NCBI GenBank assembly: GCA_025808375.1
Contig: CP061009.1
Coordinates: 186,001-250,000, forward strand
Origin: Duncaniella muricolitica
GTDB taxonomy: Bacteria > Bacteroidota > Bacteroidia > Bacteroidales > Muribaculaceae
DNA: 64,000 nt
Direction: 5' to 3'
Shown here: piece by piece, positions 24,755 through 33,500 of the stretch
How positions within the stretch are numbered: the first letter of the stretch is position 1
Layout of the letters: each line of letters begins with the position of its first letter
The notes under the pieces: generated by a model
Database searches by the model: none
What the model saw: the letters and a program-made list of their open reading frames with translations, nothing else
Told to the model about the DNA's origin: nothing
Made by a program: the position numbers and the translations under genes

Positions 24755-25228
24755 ATGAAGGAGTTTAACGTCTGTGTGCCTGTGATTGAGATGAGTTTTG
24801 ACGAACTTGACGCCATCGACCGCCGCCTTGTCGACGAGGCCCGCGAGGCCACAGGCCGGGCCTACGCGCCTTACAGTAAGTTTCACGTCGGAGCGGCCAT
24901 ACTTCTCGACAACGGCGAGGTAGTGACCGGAGCCAATCAGGAAAACGCTGCCTTCCCCTCGGGCACATGCGCCGAGCGCACCACCTGCTATTATGCGCAT
25001 GCCCGTTGGCCCGAAGCCCGTTTCGAGGCCATAGCTGTGGCCGCGCGTGGCACCGACGGCGAGTTTGTGGCCGACCCCGTGGCTCCCTGCGGCGCATGCC
25101 GCCAGGCATTGCTTGAATATGAGACGCTTGCCGGCCACGATGTGCGTGTGCTCCTTGTCGGCCGCGACAAGGTCTACATTCTCCCCTCCGTACGCTCTAC
25201 ACTTCCGCTCGCTTTCTCGGAATTTTAG
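24755..25228 (+). CDS. cdd: Cytidine deaminase
   Basis: 157 residues. It deaminates cytidine and deoxycytidine in pyrimidine salvage. Zinc-site motifs are TCAERTTCYYA with Cys72 and catalytic Glu74, and PCGACRQ with Cys112 and Cys115. The substrate-binding FHVGAAI and NQENAAFPSG segments are intact. About 20 extra N-terminal residues precede the core compared with the shortest homologues. It lies 6 bp after the phosphatase gene. Confidence 0.95.
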   Translation: MKEFNVCVPVIEMSFDELDAIDRRLVDEAREATGRAYAPYSKFHVGAAILLDNGEVVTGANQENAAFPSGTCAERTTCYYAHARWPEARFEAIAVAARGTDGEFVADPVAPCGACRQALLEYETLAGHDVRVLLVGRDKVYILPSVRSTLPLAFSEF

Positions 25229-25265
25229 TTTTTTTATTAAATTTTGCTATTCTTCCGGTGGATAG

Positions 25266-25297
25266 TTTGATATAATGTAAAAAATAGACTATCTTTG
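25266..25297 (+). promoter_or_regulatory. Promoter of the psd-pssA operon
   Basis: TTTG (25266-25269), a 20-nt spacer, TATCTTTG (25290-25297): a full consensus match. The leader is about 60 nt. Confidence 0.75.
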
Positions 25298-25362
25298 CAT
25301 ATTAAACATATAGATATATTTTCCATACGGCCCATTGGCCGAGCAAAGACCTTAAAACACCG

Positions 25363-26040
25363 ATGAGGGTAAAGATACACCGTGAAGGTACCAACATACT
25401 TGTAGTGCTCATGCTGATACTGGTAATAGTCAATCTGTCGGCATGGATGTTTATACGTCCTGAGGCGATTCCTATGACATTCTCGGGCATATCGGCTGTG
25501 TTGTATCTTCTTGTGGTCAACTTTTTCCGTTCCCCGCGCCGTACTTTCAAGGGCAACAGGGAAAATGTGGTGGTTTCCTCTGTCGACGGCACTGTCGTGG
25601 CTCTTGAGGAGGTCTTTGAGCCCGAGGTACTGCGCCGCAAGGTGAGGATGCTCTCGGTGTTCATGTCGGTGTTTAACGTGCATGCCAACTGGTTTCCGAC
25701 CGACGGCGAGGTCCTGATGGTCAAGCACCATTCCGGCCGCTTCCTGAGTGCCTATCTGCCCAAGGCGAGCATCGAAAACGAGCGTTCCACCGTGCTCATA
25801 CGCGCCGCCAACGGCCAGGAAATACTCATGCGTCAGATTGCCGGTGCGGTGGCCCGGCGCATCGTCACCTACGCGCGCCCCGGCGAGCCGTCCAACATCG
25901 AAGACCACATGGGCTTCATCAAATTCGGCTCCAGAGTCGACATATATCTCCCGCTTGATGCAGAGATATTCGTAAAAATCGGTGACAAGACCACCGGCGG
26001 CATCACCGAGGTGGCTCACCTAAAGAAACAGCAAAAGTGA
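25363..26040 (+). CDS. psd: Phosphatidylserine decarboxylase (short form)
   Basis: 225 residues. Two N-terminal hydrophobic stretches (11-30 and 40-56) are followed by the catalytic domain: VSSVDGTVVALEE, FMSVFNVHANWFP with the conserved His, and the self-cleavage site FGSR (Gly189-Ser190), where the serine becomes the pyruvoyl group. This matches the short, archaeal-like Psd. It makes phosphatidylethanolamine from phosphatidylserine, the product of the next gene. The stop overlaps the pssA GTG by 4 bp. Confidence 0.93.
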   Translation: MRVKIHREGTNILVVLMLILVIVNLSAWMFIRPEAIPMTFSGISAVLYLLVVNFFRSPRRTFKGNRENVVVSSVDGTVVALEEVFEPEVLRRKVRMLSVFMSVFNVHANWFPTDGEVLMVKHHSGRFLSAYLPKASIENERSTVLIRAANGQEILMRQIAGAVARRIVTYARPGEPSNIEDHMGFIKFGSRVDIYLPLDAEIFVKIGDKTTGGITEVAHLKKQQK

Positions 26041-26741
26041 AAAGCATAAAGACTTATATTCCCAACACCATCACCTGTCTCAATCTGCTGTGCGGAAGCC
26101 TGGCGATCGTTCTTGCCTTTCACGACGGCATGACCTTCGGTCCGCTCGTCGCGCGTCAGTGGGCTTGGGTGCTCATCGGAGCCGCCGCGGTGTTTGATTT
26201 CTGCGACGGACTCTCGGCCCGCGCGCTCGGAGCATATTCGTCTATGGGCAAGGAGCTCGACTCGCTCAGCGACCTTGTCAGCTTCGGACTCGCTCCCGCT
26301 TTTTTGGTAATGAATGCCTATGTGGCTGCCGGTGCCTCGATGTGGCTCAGCCTTGTAGGCCTGATGATAGGCCTGTGTGGCGCGTTGCGTCTGGCCAAAT
26401 TCAATGTTGACACCCGTCAGACCACGTCGTTTATCGGACTCCCCATTCCCGCCAATGCCATATTCTGGGTCGGAGTCCTCGGCTGGATTGAATCGCACGG
26501 CTGGCCCGGCGACATAGTAATGACCGTCATCGTAGTGGTGTTTTCGCTGCTCATGGTCAGCGAGCTCAAGATGTTCTCGCTCAAGGTCAAGAGCCTCGGC
26601 TTCAAAAGCAATGTACGCCGTTACACCGTCCTGCTTGCAGGCATACTCTTTGTGGTCACCGAAGGCGTGGCCGGTCTGGCATGGACCATTGTGCTCTACA
26701 TCCTCATCTCGCTTCTCGGCAGGAAGAATTTCGACGAATAG
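26037..26741 (+). CDS. pssA: CDP-diacylglycerol-serine O-phosphatidyltransferase
   Basis: 234 residues starting with GTG at 26037, coupled to psd by a GTGA overlap. The CDP-alcohol phosphatidyltransferase signature DG-x2-AR-x8-G-x3-D-x3-D is complete (CDGLSARALGAYSSMGKELD then SLSD, about residues 60-84). About 6-7 membrane helices. It makes phosphatidylserine in the inner membrane. The order psd-pssA puts the PE pathway in one transcript. Confidence 0.95.
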   Translation: MKSIKTYIPNTITCLNLLCGSLAIVLAFHDGMTFGPLVARQWAWVLIGAAAVFDFCDGLSARALGAYSSMGKELDSLSDLVSFGLAPAFLVMNAYVAAGASMWLSLVGLMIGLCGALRLAKFNVDTRQTTSFIGLPIPANAIFWVGVLGWIESHGWPGDIVMTVIVVVFSLLMVSELKMFSLKVKSLGFKSNVRRYTVLLAGILFVVTEGVAGLAWTIVLYILISLLGRKNFDE

Positions 26742-26784
26742 GGCGGGGAGTTAGAGTATAGAGGCGCAGGATGGGAAGCCTCGG

Positions 26785-27201
26785 ATGGCATTATTCTCTC
26801 TTATTATTTATTTGTATATTATGTTTACAGCGATTATAACTATTTTTGTTGTCTATTTCCTGTGGCTTGTAGCGAAGCCATGGCTTGCCCGCTATATGCG
26901 AAGGAAGATGCAGCAGAAAGTCAATGATATGTTCCGTCAGACCTTTGGCGGAGCACAGGCCCAGGGTTTTCCCTTTGGCGCGCAGAGCGAGCCTCGTCAG
27001 CAGCAGTCGCGTCAGCGTCAGGAACCCCCGCGAGGCCCAAGACGCAAGATTTTCAGCCGTGACGAAGGCGAGTACATCGAGTTTGAGGAAGTTACGGTCC
27101 GTACCGGCGACCCCGCATCCTCTCAGGCCTCTGCCACCGACAAGCGTGCCTATACCCCCCGCGAGCCCCAGATTTCCGACGCCGAATGGGAGGAAGTGTA
27201 G
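26785..27201 (+). CDS. DUF4834-type single-helix membrane protein
   Basis: 138 residues from ATG 26785; an in-frame ATG at 26821 (MFTAIITIFV) is an equally reasonable start and would give 126 residues. One transmembrane helix (about 12-32) is followed by a basic stretch (RYMRRKMQQKV), a Gln/Arg-rich low-complexity region (about 65-90) and a conserved-looking end (DEGEYIEFEEV, then ISDAEWEEV). This layout is that of DUF4834, a small Bacteroidota family of unknown function. It lies 43 bp after pssA and converges on the ABC exporter. Confidence 0.7.
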   Translation: MALFSLIIYLYIMFTAIITIFVVYFLWLVAKPWLARYMRRKMQQKVNDMFRQTFGGAQAQGFPFGAQSEPRQQQSRQRQEPPRGPRRKIFSRDEGEYIEFEEVTVRTGDPASSQASATDKRAYTPREPQISDAEWEEV

Positions 27202-27300
27202 AGTTTAAAAGTTAAAAGGTTAAAGTTTAGGGAATAGCCCGGATTGCATCAAGCAGCCGCAAAGCTATTCCCTAAACTTTAACCTTTTAACTCCTAAACT
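27202..27300. terminator. 37-bp inverted repeat at the DUF4834/ABC junction
   Basis: Arm 27202-27238 (AGTTTAAAAGTTAAAAGGTT and on, ending GGGAATAGC) and arm 27264-27300 match inversely at 35 of 37 positions, 25-nt loop. It lies between convergent genes, and the AT-rich outer part supplies U-tracts in both directions. Built from the same GTTTA-type sequence as the junctions at 0.2 and 10.5 kb. Confidence 0.75.
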
Positions 27301-27304
27301 CTGA

Positions 27305-29137
27305 TCATTTCATTGACTGCATTTCCACGAGTCTTGTGTAATATCCGTCGAGAGCCAGAAGCTCGGCATGCGTGCCGTGCTCAACGATTTCGCCCTCATG
27401 CATTACACATATCTGCGAAGCATTCTTTATAGTAGAGAGTCGGTGTGCGATAACCAGAGTCGTGCGGTCCTTCATGAGACGTTCCAGAGCCTGCTGTACG
27501 AGCTTTTCGCTCTCGCTGTCGAGAGCCGAAGTCGCCTCATCGAGAATGAGTATCGGCGGATTTTTGAGTATGGCACGGGCGATGGAGAGACGCTGACGCT
27601 GTCCGCCCGACAGGCGGCAGCCGCGGTCACCGATACAGGTATTGTAGCCATCCTCAGTCGCGGTTATGAAGTCATGCGCATTGGCTATCTTGGCAGCCTC
27701 GACCACCTGTTCCATTGTCGCGTTCTTCACGCCGAAAGCGATGTTGTTGAATATCGTGTCGTTAAACAATATAGCCTCCTGATTCACATTGCCCATCATG
27801 CCGCGCAGGTCATGCACCCGCAGCGAACGTATGTCATGGCCGTCCACCGTGATAGATCCCCCGTCTATGTCATAGAATCGGGGCAACAGGTCGGCGAGAG
27901 TCGATTTGCCGCTTCCGCTTTGTCCCACAAGGGCCACCGTCTCGCCCGGACGTATGGTCAGGTTGACACCCCTGACCACGGGTACCGACGGATTGTAGCC
28001 AAATGTCACGTCGCGATATTTGATTTCACCCTTCAGCTCGCTTATTACTTCCGGTTTGGCAGGGTCCTGGATGGGATTTGTGGCACTTAGTATGGCATCC
28101 ACGCGCTCCATCGACGCCAGACCGCGCTGGATGCTGTACATTGCTTTAGTGAGGTCTTTGGCCGGATTGATGATGGAGTAGAACATCACCATGTAATAGA
28201 TAAACGATGCCGCATTCATTCCCGAAGTGCCACGGAGTATAAGGGTGCCGCCGAACACGAGCACTATGGCTATGGTTATCGTGCCGAGAAACTCGCTCAT
28301 GGGGTGGGCGAGCGACTGTCTGCGCTGCACGGCGCGGGAGATGCGGAAAAACTCTTGATTGCCGTCATGGAAGCGTGCCTTCACCTTATCCTCGGCATTG
28401 AAAGCCTTGATGATGCGGAGGCCGCCGAGCGTCTCTTCGATATTGCTCATGAGCACGCCCCACTGGCTCTGAGCTTCAAATGACGCGCGTTTCAGGCGTT
28501 TGCCTATGCGTCCCATCACCGAGCCGGCTATGGGCAGGAGCAACAGCACGAAGATGGTGAGCTGCCATGAGAGGAAAAGCATCATGCCCAGACACACGAT
28601 GATCATGATGGGGTCTTTGAAGAGCATGTCGAGTGTCGACATGATTGAGTTCTCTATCTCGGCCACGTCACCCGTCATGCGTGCCATGACGTCGCCTTTG
28701 CGCTCGTTGGTGAAATATCCTATAGGGAGCTGTACGATTTTGTCATACACATAGTTGCGTATGTCGCGCACTATGCCTGCTCGCATCGGGATGATGAAAA
28801 AGCTGCTCAGATAAGTGGCTCCTGTCTTGAGCATGGTCATGAACACCAGGAGCCCGGCCATCGCGGCGAGCGTGCCTATAGGGCCCCAGTCCGAGATGCA
28901 CTCCTGCGTGTAATAGTAGAAGTTGTTGATTACCACATCCTTGAACGAGCCGTCGCCCCATGCCATGAAGTGATAGCTGGCTTCGCGTATCTTGAATAAT
29001 ATCTCCAGGATGGGGATGATTATTGCAAACGAGAATAGGGTGAGAAAGGCTGCGAGAAAGTTGCAGAAAATATTTAATATCAGATATTTTCTATATGGCG
29101 GGACAAATCGTCTGAATAGTGACCAGAGTTCTTTCAT
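27305..29137 (-). CDS. ABC exporter, fused permease-ATPase (MsbA/multidrug type)
   Basis: 610 residues from ATG 29137 (MKELWSLFRRFVPPYRKYL). The frame runs on to 29236, but that part is Arg/Pro/Thr-rich and lacks protein-like features. Six transmembrane helices in the first 330 residues are followed by a nucleotide-binding domain with Walker A GQSGSGKST, signature LSGGQRQRLSIARAIL, Walker B ILDEATSALD and the H-loop in VIAHRLSTI. It works as a homodimer or heterodimer. Substrate unknown; MsbA-like lipid A flipping is possible given the neighbouring lptE, but not shown. Confidence 0.92.
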   Translation of the reverse strand: MKELWSLFRRFVPPYRKYLILNIFCNFLAAFLTLFSFAIIIPILEILFKIREASYHFMAWGDGSFKDVVINNFYYYTQECISDWGPIGTLAAMAGLLVFMTMLKTGATYLSSFFIIPMRAGIVRDIRNYVYDKIVQLPIGYFTNERKGDVMARMTGDVAEIENSIMSTLDMLFKDPIMIIVCLGMMLFLSWQLTIFVLLLLPIAGSVMGRIGKRLKRASFEAQSQWGVLMSNIEETLGGLRIIKAFNAEDKVKARFHDGNQEFFRISRAVQRRQSLAHPMSEFLGTITIAIVLVFGGTLILRGTSGMNAASFIYYMVMFYSIINPAKDLTKAMYSIQRGLASMERVDAILSATNPIQDPAKPEVISELKGEIKYRDVTFGYNPSVPVVRGVNLTIRPGETVALVGQSGSGKSTLADLLPRFYDIDGGSITVDGHDIRSLRVHDLRGMMGNVNQEAILFNDTIFNNIAFGVKNATMEQVVEAAKIANAHDFITATEDGYNTCIGDRGCRLSGGQRQRLSIARAILKNPPILILDEATSALDSESEKLVQQALERLMKDRTTLVIAHRLSTIKNASQICVMHEGEIVEHGTHAELLALDGYYTRLVEMQSMK

Positions 29138-29322
29138 GCTTCGGTGGTTGGTTGTGGGGCTGATTGGTGAGGCCTGAGGCCGCGTTTTGACGGTGCGGTG
29201 CCGACCGCGGGAGTGGGTTGCGAGTGGTATATACACTTTAAGCCTACGCCGATGCGCGTGAGTTCACGACGCGTCAGTGCAGGCCATATGGTGTGTCGCC
29301 CGATAATGGGGGGAAAGGCTGA

Positions 29323-29706
29323 TTACTCGGCGGGCTCTGCGGGAGTCTCGGGAGCCTGGGGTGCTTCAGCGGCGGGAGCTTCGGGTGCTGCGGGAGCTGC
29401 CTCGGGTGCCGGTGTGTTGAAGTTGCCGGGAACGGTCTGCTCGGTAGCTACGGGGGCTGTCACGCGCGAGTTGCCTACGATGGCTTTGGGCATGCAGAAA
29501 GTCGAGAGTACTGCGAGGACGCAGATGGCTCCGGCCAGACCCCATGTGAGTTTCTCGATGAAGCTGTTGGTGCGGCGTACGCCCATTATCTGGTTGGAGC
29601 CTGCGAATGTCGATGAGAGGCCTCCGCCCTTGGACTTCTGCACGAGCACTACACAGATGAGCAATACGGCGCAGATGAGCGTCAGGATAATCAGTACAAT
29701 GTACAT
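29323..29706 (-). CDS. secG: Preprotein translocase subunit SecG with Ala/Pro/Glu tail
   Basis: 127 residues. Two transmembrane helices (about 2-22 and 52-72) flank the conserved loop VQKSKGGGLSSTFAGSNQIMG. It assists SecYE in protein export. After residue 90 an acidic Ala/Pro/Glu tail of about 35 residues follows (PAPEAAPAAPEAPAAEAPQA), longer than in most SecG proteins. It lies downstream of the TPR-like gene and lptE in one minus-strand unit. The 185 bp after it, to the ABC exporter start, hold no gene I can identify. Confidence 0.92.
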   Translation of the reverse strand: MYIVLIILTLICAVLLICVVLVQKSKGGGLSSTFAGSNQIMGVRRTNSFIEKLTWGLAGAICVLAVLSTFCMPKAIVGNSRVTAPVATEQTVPGNFNTPAPEAAPAAPEAPAAEAPQAPETPAEPAE

Positions 29707-29727
29707 AGTTATATAGGTGATTTTTAG

Positions 29728-30534
29728 TTATTTGCTATTGTTGGCACTGTCGCGGTTGAGGATGAGCTTGCGCAGAAAACGCAATTGGTCTGCAAAGTAA
29801 GCACTTTTTTTTGGATTATTCAAACTTAGAGTGTGAATAATTTCAAATGCTTTGTCATATCGTTTCTGCCTGATATATATTTTTGCCAGACTTTCGCTGA
29901 GCGATGTGTCGTGCACCGGAGCCGGAGCCGGGGTGGGCGCGGTTGCCGCGGGAGGGGTGGTGGCTTCGGTCGCCTCGGTTTGGGGCTCGCGCTCTTCCTC
30001 TTGGGTGGAGGGGGCTGTCGGCAGGAGGTCTGACTCGTCATCCTTGTGCTTGAGTATAAACGAGTTGATTAACGCGTCCTGCGAGTTGTCAGCCGGGTCA
30101 GCGGGGGCTTCGGGCAGATCTTGCTCCTGCTCGCGGGCGAGCAGGGTGGAGTAGTCGGGCGTGGGGTTGAATATCAGACGCTCCAGCAGGGCCTCCTCGC
30201 GCGGGTCGGTGTGGCCGTATGTCTCCAGAAACTTTGTGATGGCGTCGTTGGTGGTCACGCCTGTTGATGCCGCTGGATAGAATTGTGCCCAGTCCTCATA
30301 TGCCACATCGGCAAGCATAAACATTGCCTGCGGGTCGGGCGAGTTGAGGGCTATGATATTCATCAGCTTTTGGCGCAGCGGTTCCGAAATATCTTGGCTC
30401 CGGTGGCGCAGGGCAAGCACGGCCGGGAGTACAAAGAACGGATATTCCCTCGTCAGAGTCTCCACATCGTCAATGGCCGGCCCCGCTGAGGGGTCGGTAA
30501 GCGTTGCGAGTGCTCGAGTCAGGGCTTCATTCAT
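29728..30534 (-). CDS. Conserved hypothetical protein with C-terminal TPR-like helices
   Basis: 268 residues, no signal peptide or membrane helix. The N-terminal 120 residues are helical (LTREYPFFVLPAVLALRHRS). The middle (150-210) is a low-complexity Pro/Thr/Glu/Ala linker. The last 55 residues (SLAKIYIRQKRYDKAFEIIH and on) look like one or two TPR helices. The position between lptE and secG is, from memory, common in Bacteroidales, and suggests a cytoplasmic role near envelope export. Function not known. Confidence 0.65.
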   Translation of the reverse strand: MNEALTRALATLTDPSAGPAIDDVETLTREYPFFVLPAVLALRHRSQDISEPLRQKLMNIIALNSPDPQAMFMLADVAYEDWAQFYPAASTGVTTNDAITKFLETYGHTDPREEALLERLIFNPTPDYSTLLAREQEQDLPEAPADPADNSQDALINSFILKHKDDESDLLPTAPSTQEEEREPQTEATEATTPPAATAPTPAPAPVHDTSLSESLAKIYIRQKRYDKAFEIIHTLSLNNPKKSAYFADQLRFLRKLILNRDSANNSK

Positions 30535-30562
30535 GGCGTATAAGTGTGTGGGAGGGAGATTT

Positions 30563-31081
30563 TTACCAGTTGCCGAGAGTGGCGTTGAATATAAGGTCTA
30601 CAAGTTCTTTGGATATTTCGTTACAGAGCTGGTCTTGCACGTCGGTGAGCATTTCGCTCGAGTCAAAGTCGCGATACGCGCTGAATGTCTGGTCTACATC
30701 GTTGCTTTCCTGGCGTGTGTCGGTATACTTCACGCGCACCGTGATGGTGAGACGGGTCTTGGATGCATAGGCATTCTCCGTCACGGCCTGGGGCGAGAGC
30801 GAGTAACCGGTGATTTCGCCTTCGAGTTGCAGGTCACCCCCCGAGTCTACTGTCGACAGGCGCGTATTGCGGGTTATATAATCCAGAAGCTCGTTTTCAA
30901 ACGTCTGCTGCAGTGGTGGATACACCAGTGCGGCGCGTATCGGAAACTGTGACACGTATATGGTCTTGTACACCTGATAGTCTATGGCCGCTCCGTTGAG
31001 TTTGTAGCTGATGGTACATCCGCCCATGGGTATGAGCAGCATCAGCATCATGAGTGCGCGGAGCAGATAGGTACGTATCAT
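30563..31081 (-). CDS. lptE: LPS-assembly lipoprotein LptE
   Basis: 172 residues. Signal peptide with lipobox MGGC (Cys22). The mature part shows the LptE-like start KLNGAAIDYQVYKTIYVSQF, a FENELLDYITRNTRL helix, and a GEITGYSLSPQAVTENAYAS strand pair. LptE plugs the LptD barrel in the outer membrane and helps place LPS on the surface. The promoter lies just upstream at 31108-31139. The stop is 28 bp before the downstream TPR-like gene. Confidence 0.85.
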   Translation of the reverse strand: MIRTYLLRALMMLMLLIPMGGCTISYKLNGAAIDYQVYKTIYVSQFPIRAALVYPPLQQTFENELLDYITRNTRLSTVDSGGDLQLEGEITGYSLSPQAVTENAYASKTRLTITVRVKYTDTRQESNDVDQTFSAYRDFDSSEMLTDVQDQLCNEISKELVDLIFNATLGNW

Positions 31082-31107
31082 AGCGGGAGGTCAGGGATTT
31101 TTCCTTG

Positions 31108-31139
31108 CAAAAATAAGGAAAATTATTGTAATTGTCAAA
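31108..31139 (-). promoter_or_regulatory. Promoter of the lptE-TPR-secG unit
   Basis: On the minus strand: TTTG (31139-31136), a 20-nt spacer, TATTTTTG (31115-31108). The leader is about 22-25 nt. Confidence 0.7.
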
Positions 31140-31172
31140 ATAGTTTTGACTTGCGTTCGCGCTGTGTGCCTC

Positions 31173-32354
31173 TCACGGCCGGTCGGGCACTTTGCGCATG
31201 GGCATATAGCGGACTATGCAGTAGATTGAGGCGGCGAGGGTGATGGCTCCCCCGATATAGCCTATGTAGGCCATTAGCGAATGGTCGCAGACTATGCCGC
31301 CGACAAACGCTCCCGCTCCGATGCCGAGGTTGAAGATGCCTGAGTAGAAGCTCATCGGCACAGCCGAGTCGGTCGGGAAGAGCCCGACTATCTCGCTCTG
31401 GAAGGCTATGTTGTAGATGGTCATGCACAGGCCCCAGGCTATGCACAGCGCGCCAAGCAATATCGGTGATATGTGGCCGGCCGGAAGAAGCAGGGCCATC
31501 ACGGTCGGAAATCCTATGCAGGCCGTGAGTATAAGTGTGCCCGAGTGGCGGTAATAATAGCGCGACATTATGTAGCTGCCGAGCAGTCCGGCCACGCCGA
31601 AGAGCGACAGTGTCAGCGTGACGGCCTCTTCGGTCATGCCGATTATCTGTATCATGAAAGGCTCGATATAGCTGTAGCCGGTGTAATGGCCTGTGACTAT
31701 GACAGCCGTGATGATGTAGATTACGATGAGCGGACGGCATGTCACCAGGCTGCGGAGCATCTGACGTCGTGACACGTCTCCGTCTGCCTGGGGCAGTGTC
31801 GGAAAAATCGTCAGCAGGCCTATGATGATAAGTCCCGACAGACCTCCGAGGGCGGCGAAGGCCATGCGCCATCCGGCCACCAGTCCGAGCACACGTCCCA
31901 GCGGTAGCCCCGCTATGAGGGCTATGCCGCCTCCGGCCACGAGGGTCGAGAGGGCGGTGGCACGCTTTTGCGGCGGGGTGACGGCTACGGCCATTGCCGG
32001 TGCTATCGACCAGAACAGCGAGTGGGCCAATGCCACACCGATACGCGAGGCCATGAGCGAGTAATAGCCGGTGGAGAGCACTGTGGCTATGTGGCTGACA
32101 AAAAAGAGCGTGACGACTCCGGTCATGAGCCTGCGATATTCCACTCGGGCAAACAGCAGCATCAGGGGCAGTGACATGAGTGCCACGACCCATGCGTAGA
32201 CCGTGATGAGCAGTCCGGCGCGGGCTTCGCTCACACCAAACGACCCGGCGATGTCGCTGAGCAGTCCGATGGGTATCAGCTCGGATGTGTTGAAGGTGAA
32301 TCCTGCCAGGGTGAGCAGCAGGAGCGGAAACCAGAAACTCGATTCCTTACTCAT
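31173..32354 (-). CDS. MFS transporter, sugar/drug efflux type
   Basis: 393 residues from ATG 32354 (MSKESSFWFPLLLLTLAGF); the frame's upstream extension to 32474 lies within rlmN and is not likely coding. Twelve hydrophobic helices are seen. The motif between helices 2 and 3 reads MLLFARVEYRRLMTG, and ELIPIGLLSDIAGSFGVSEA in the first loop resembles the SotB/AraJ-type DHA1 exporters. It overlaps the end of rlmN by 8 bp, so translation of the two is coupled. Substrate unknown. Confidence 0.88.
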   Translation of the reverse strand: MSKESSFWFPLLLLTLAGFTFNTSELIPIGLLSDIAGSFGVSEARAGLLITVYAWVVALMSLPLMLLFARVEYRRLMTGVVTLFFVSHIATVLSTGYYSLMASRIGVALAHSLFWSIAPAMAVAVTPPQKRATALSTLVAGGGIALIAGLPLGRVLGLVAGWRMAFAALGGLSGLIIIGLLTIFPTLPQADGDVSRRQMLRSLVTCRPLIVIYIITAVIVTGHYTGYSYIEPFMIQIIGMTEEAVTLTLSLFGVAGLLGSYIMSRYYYRHSGTLILTACIGFPTVMALLLPAGHISPILLGALCIAWGLCMTIYNIAFQSEIVGLFPTDSAVPMSFYSGIFNLGIGAGAFVGGIVCDHSLMAYIGYIGGAITLAASIYCIVRYMPMRKVPDRP

Positions 32355-33435
32355 GAGTCTGGTGGGTCTGGGCGGCGGTTGGTTGTGTGGCGGCCGATTG
32401 TTCACCGCTGAGCATTCCGCATGCAGCCTCGATGTCTTCGCCGCGCGAGGCGCGTATGGTGGCCGTGATGCCAAGCTCGTTCAGGCGGTCGCGGAAACGT
32501 TCCATGGCCTCGCGGGTGGCCGGGCGGCCTTCAAAGTCGGGTATGGCGTGGAAGCGTATCAGATTCACGCGGCAATCCGTGCCCTTGAGTATTCGGGCCA
32601 GCATGTCGGCATGCCGCATATCGTCGTTGACACCGCGCCACATGATATATTCGGCCGAAAATCTGCGCTGGTGGGCGAAATCATAGTCGCGAAGCAGCCC
32701 GATGACGCGTGTGAGCGGAAACGCACGCTCCACCGGCATAAGACCCTCGCGCTCGGCGGTATAGGGGGTGTGGACACTGATGGCTATGTGTACTTTGGTC
32801 TCGTCGAGCAGACGGCGCAGTCCGTCGAGCTTGCCTATGCTCGACACGGTGATGCGCTTGGGGCTCCATGCGAGGCCCCACGGAGCGGTGAGTATCTCGA
32901 TGGCGCGCAACACCTCGTCCACATTGTCCATCGGTTCGCCCATGCCCATGAACACTATGTTGGTCAGCGACTCCGAGTCAGGTATGGAGAGTATCTGATT
33001 GATGATGCCGGCCGCGCTCAGGTCGCCGTGATAGCCCTGACGCCCTGTCATGCAGAATCGGCACCCCATCCTGCACCCCGCCTGGGAGGAGACGCAGAGA
33101 GTGGCGCGGTCGCGGTCGGGGATATACACGGCCTCTATGTCACGGCCCCCGGCCCCGCGTGTGAGGTAGCCTTCGGTCGAGAAGAGATACTTGACAGTGC
33201 CGTCGGTCGAGCGCGACGCGAGCCGTGGAGCGGTGCGTCCCACGGTGTAATTCTCTTCGAGGGCCGCGCGGGCCGCCTTGGGCAGCTCGGTCATCTCGGA
33301 GATGTCGGTGGCGCGGCTCACGTAGAGCCGGCGTGCTATCTGCTTGGCGGCGAAAGGTCGCAGCCCTATCGAGGCGGCCACCTCCTGCAACTGGCCGAGC
33401 GTAAGGCCTATGAGTGGCTTTTTGGCAGTGGTCAT
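32347..33435 (-). CDS. rlmN: 23S rRNA/tRNA adenine-C2 methyltransferase (radical SAM)
   Basis: 362 residues. It methylates A2503 of 23S rRNA and A37 of some tRNAs. The radical-SAM cluster motif CxxxCxxC is at Cys121, Cys125, Cys128 (SSQAGCRMGCRFCMTG). SAM-binding GMGEPMDN and the terminal catalytic-Cys region (EAACGMLSGEQ) are present. Upstream, GTTTA-type repeats fill the 57-bp gap after DUF1846. The stop overlaps the MFS start by 8 bp. Confidence 0.96.
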   Translation of the reverse strand: MTTAKKPLIGLTLGQLQEVAASIGLRPFAAKQIARRLYVSRATDISEMTELPKAARAALEENYTVGRTAPRLASRSTDGTVKYLFSTEGYLTRGAGGRDIEAVYIPDRDRATLCVSSQAGCRMGCRFCMTGRQGYHGDLSAAGIINQILSIPDSESLTNIVFMGMGEPMDNVDEVLRAIEILTAPWGLAWSPKRITVSSIGKLDGLRRLLDETKVHIAISVHTPYTAEREGLMPVERAFPLTRVIGLLRDYDFAHQRRFSAEYIMWRGVNDDMRHADMLARILKGTDCRVNLIRFHAIPDFEGRPATREAMERFRDRLNELGITATIRASRGEDIEAACGMLSGEQSAATQPTAAQTHQTHE

Positions 33436-33445
33436 ATGACGAAAT

Positions 33446-33500
33446 GTGAGTCTAAACTCTAAACTTTAAACTCTCTAAACTCTCTAAACTTTTTAAACTT
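33446..33500 (-). repeat. GTTTA-type array between DUF1846 and rlmN
   Basis: Tandem-like units CTAAACTCTAAACTTTAAAC and CTCTAAACTCTCTAAACTTT precede the rlmN start on the minus strand and run into the last codons of the DUF1846 gene. Single orientation, unlike the inverted pairs at convergent junctions. Confidence 0.6.

Noticed and set aside
29138..29322. Possible tRNA or gene in the 185-bp gap between the ABC exporter and secG
   Set aside because: No cloverleaf with T-arm signature (GTTCRA) and acceptor stem could be assembled.
31135..32193. 352-codon minus-strand frame
   Set aside because: Alternative frame of the MFS gene; translation is rich in Arg, His, Pro and Ser and has no membrane helices.
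32203..33462. 419-codon open frame on the plus strand
   Set aside because: Antisense to rlmN and the start of the MFS gene; no family resemblance.
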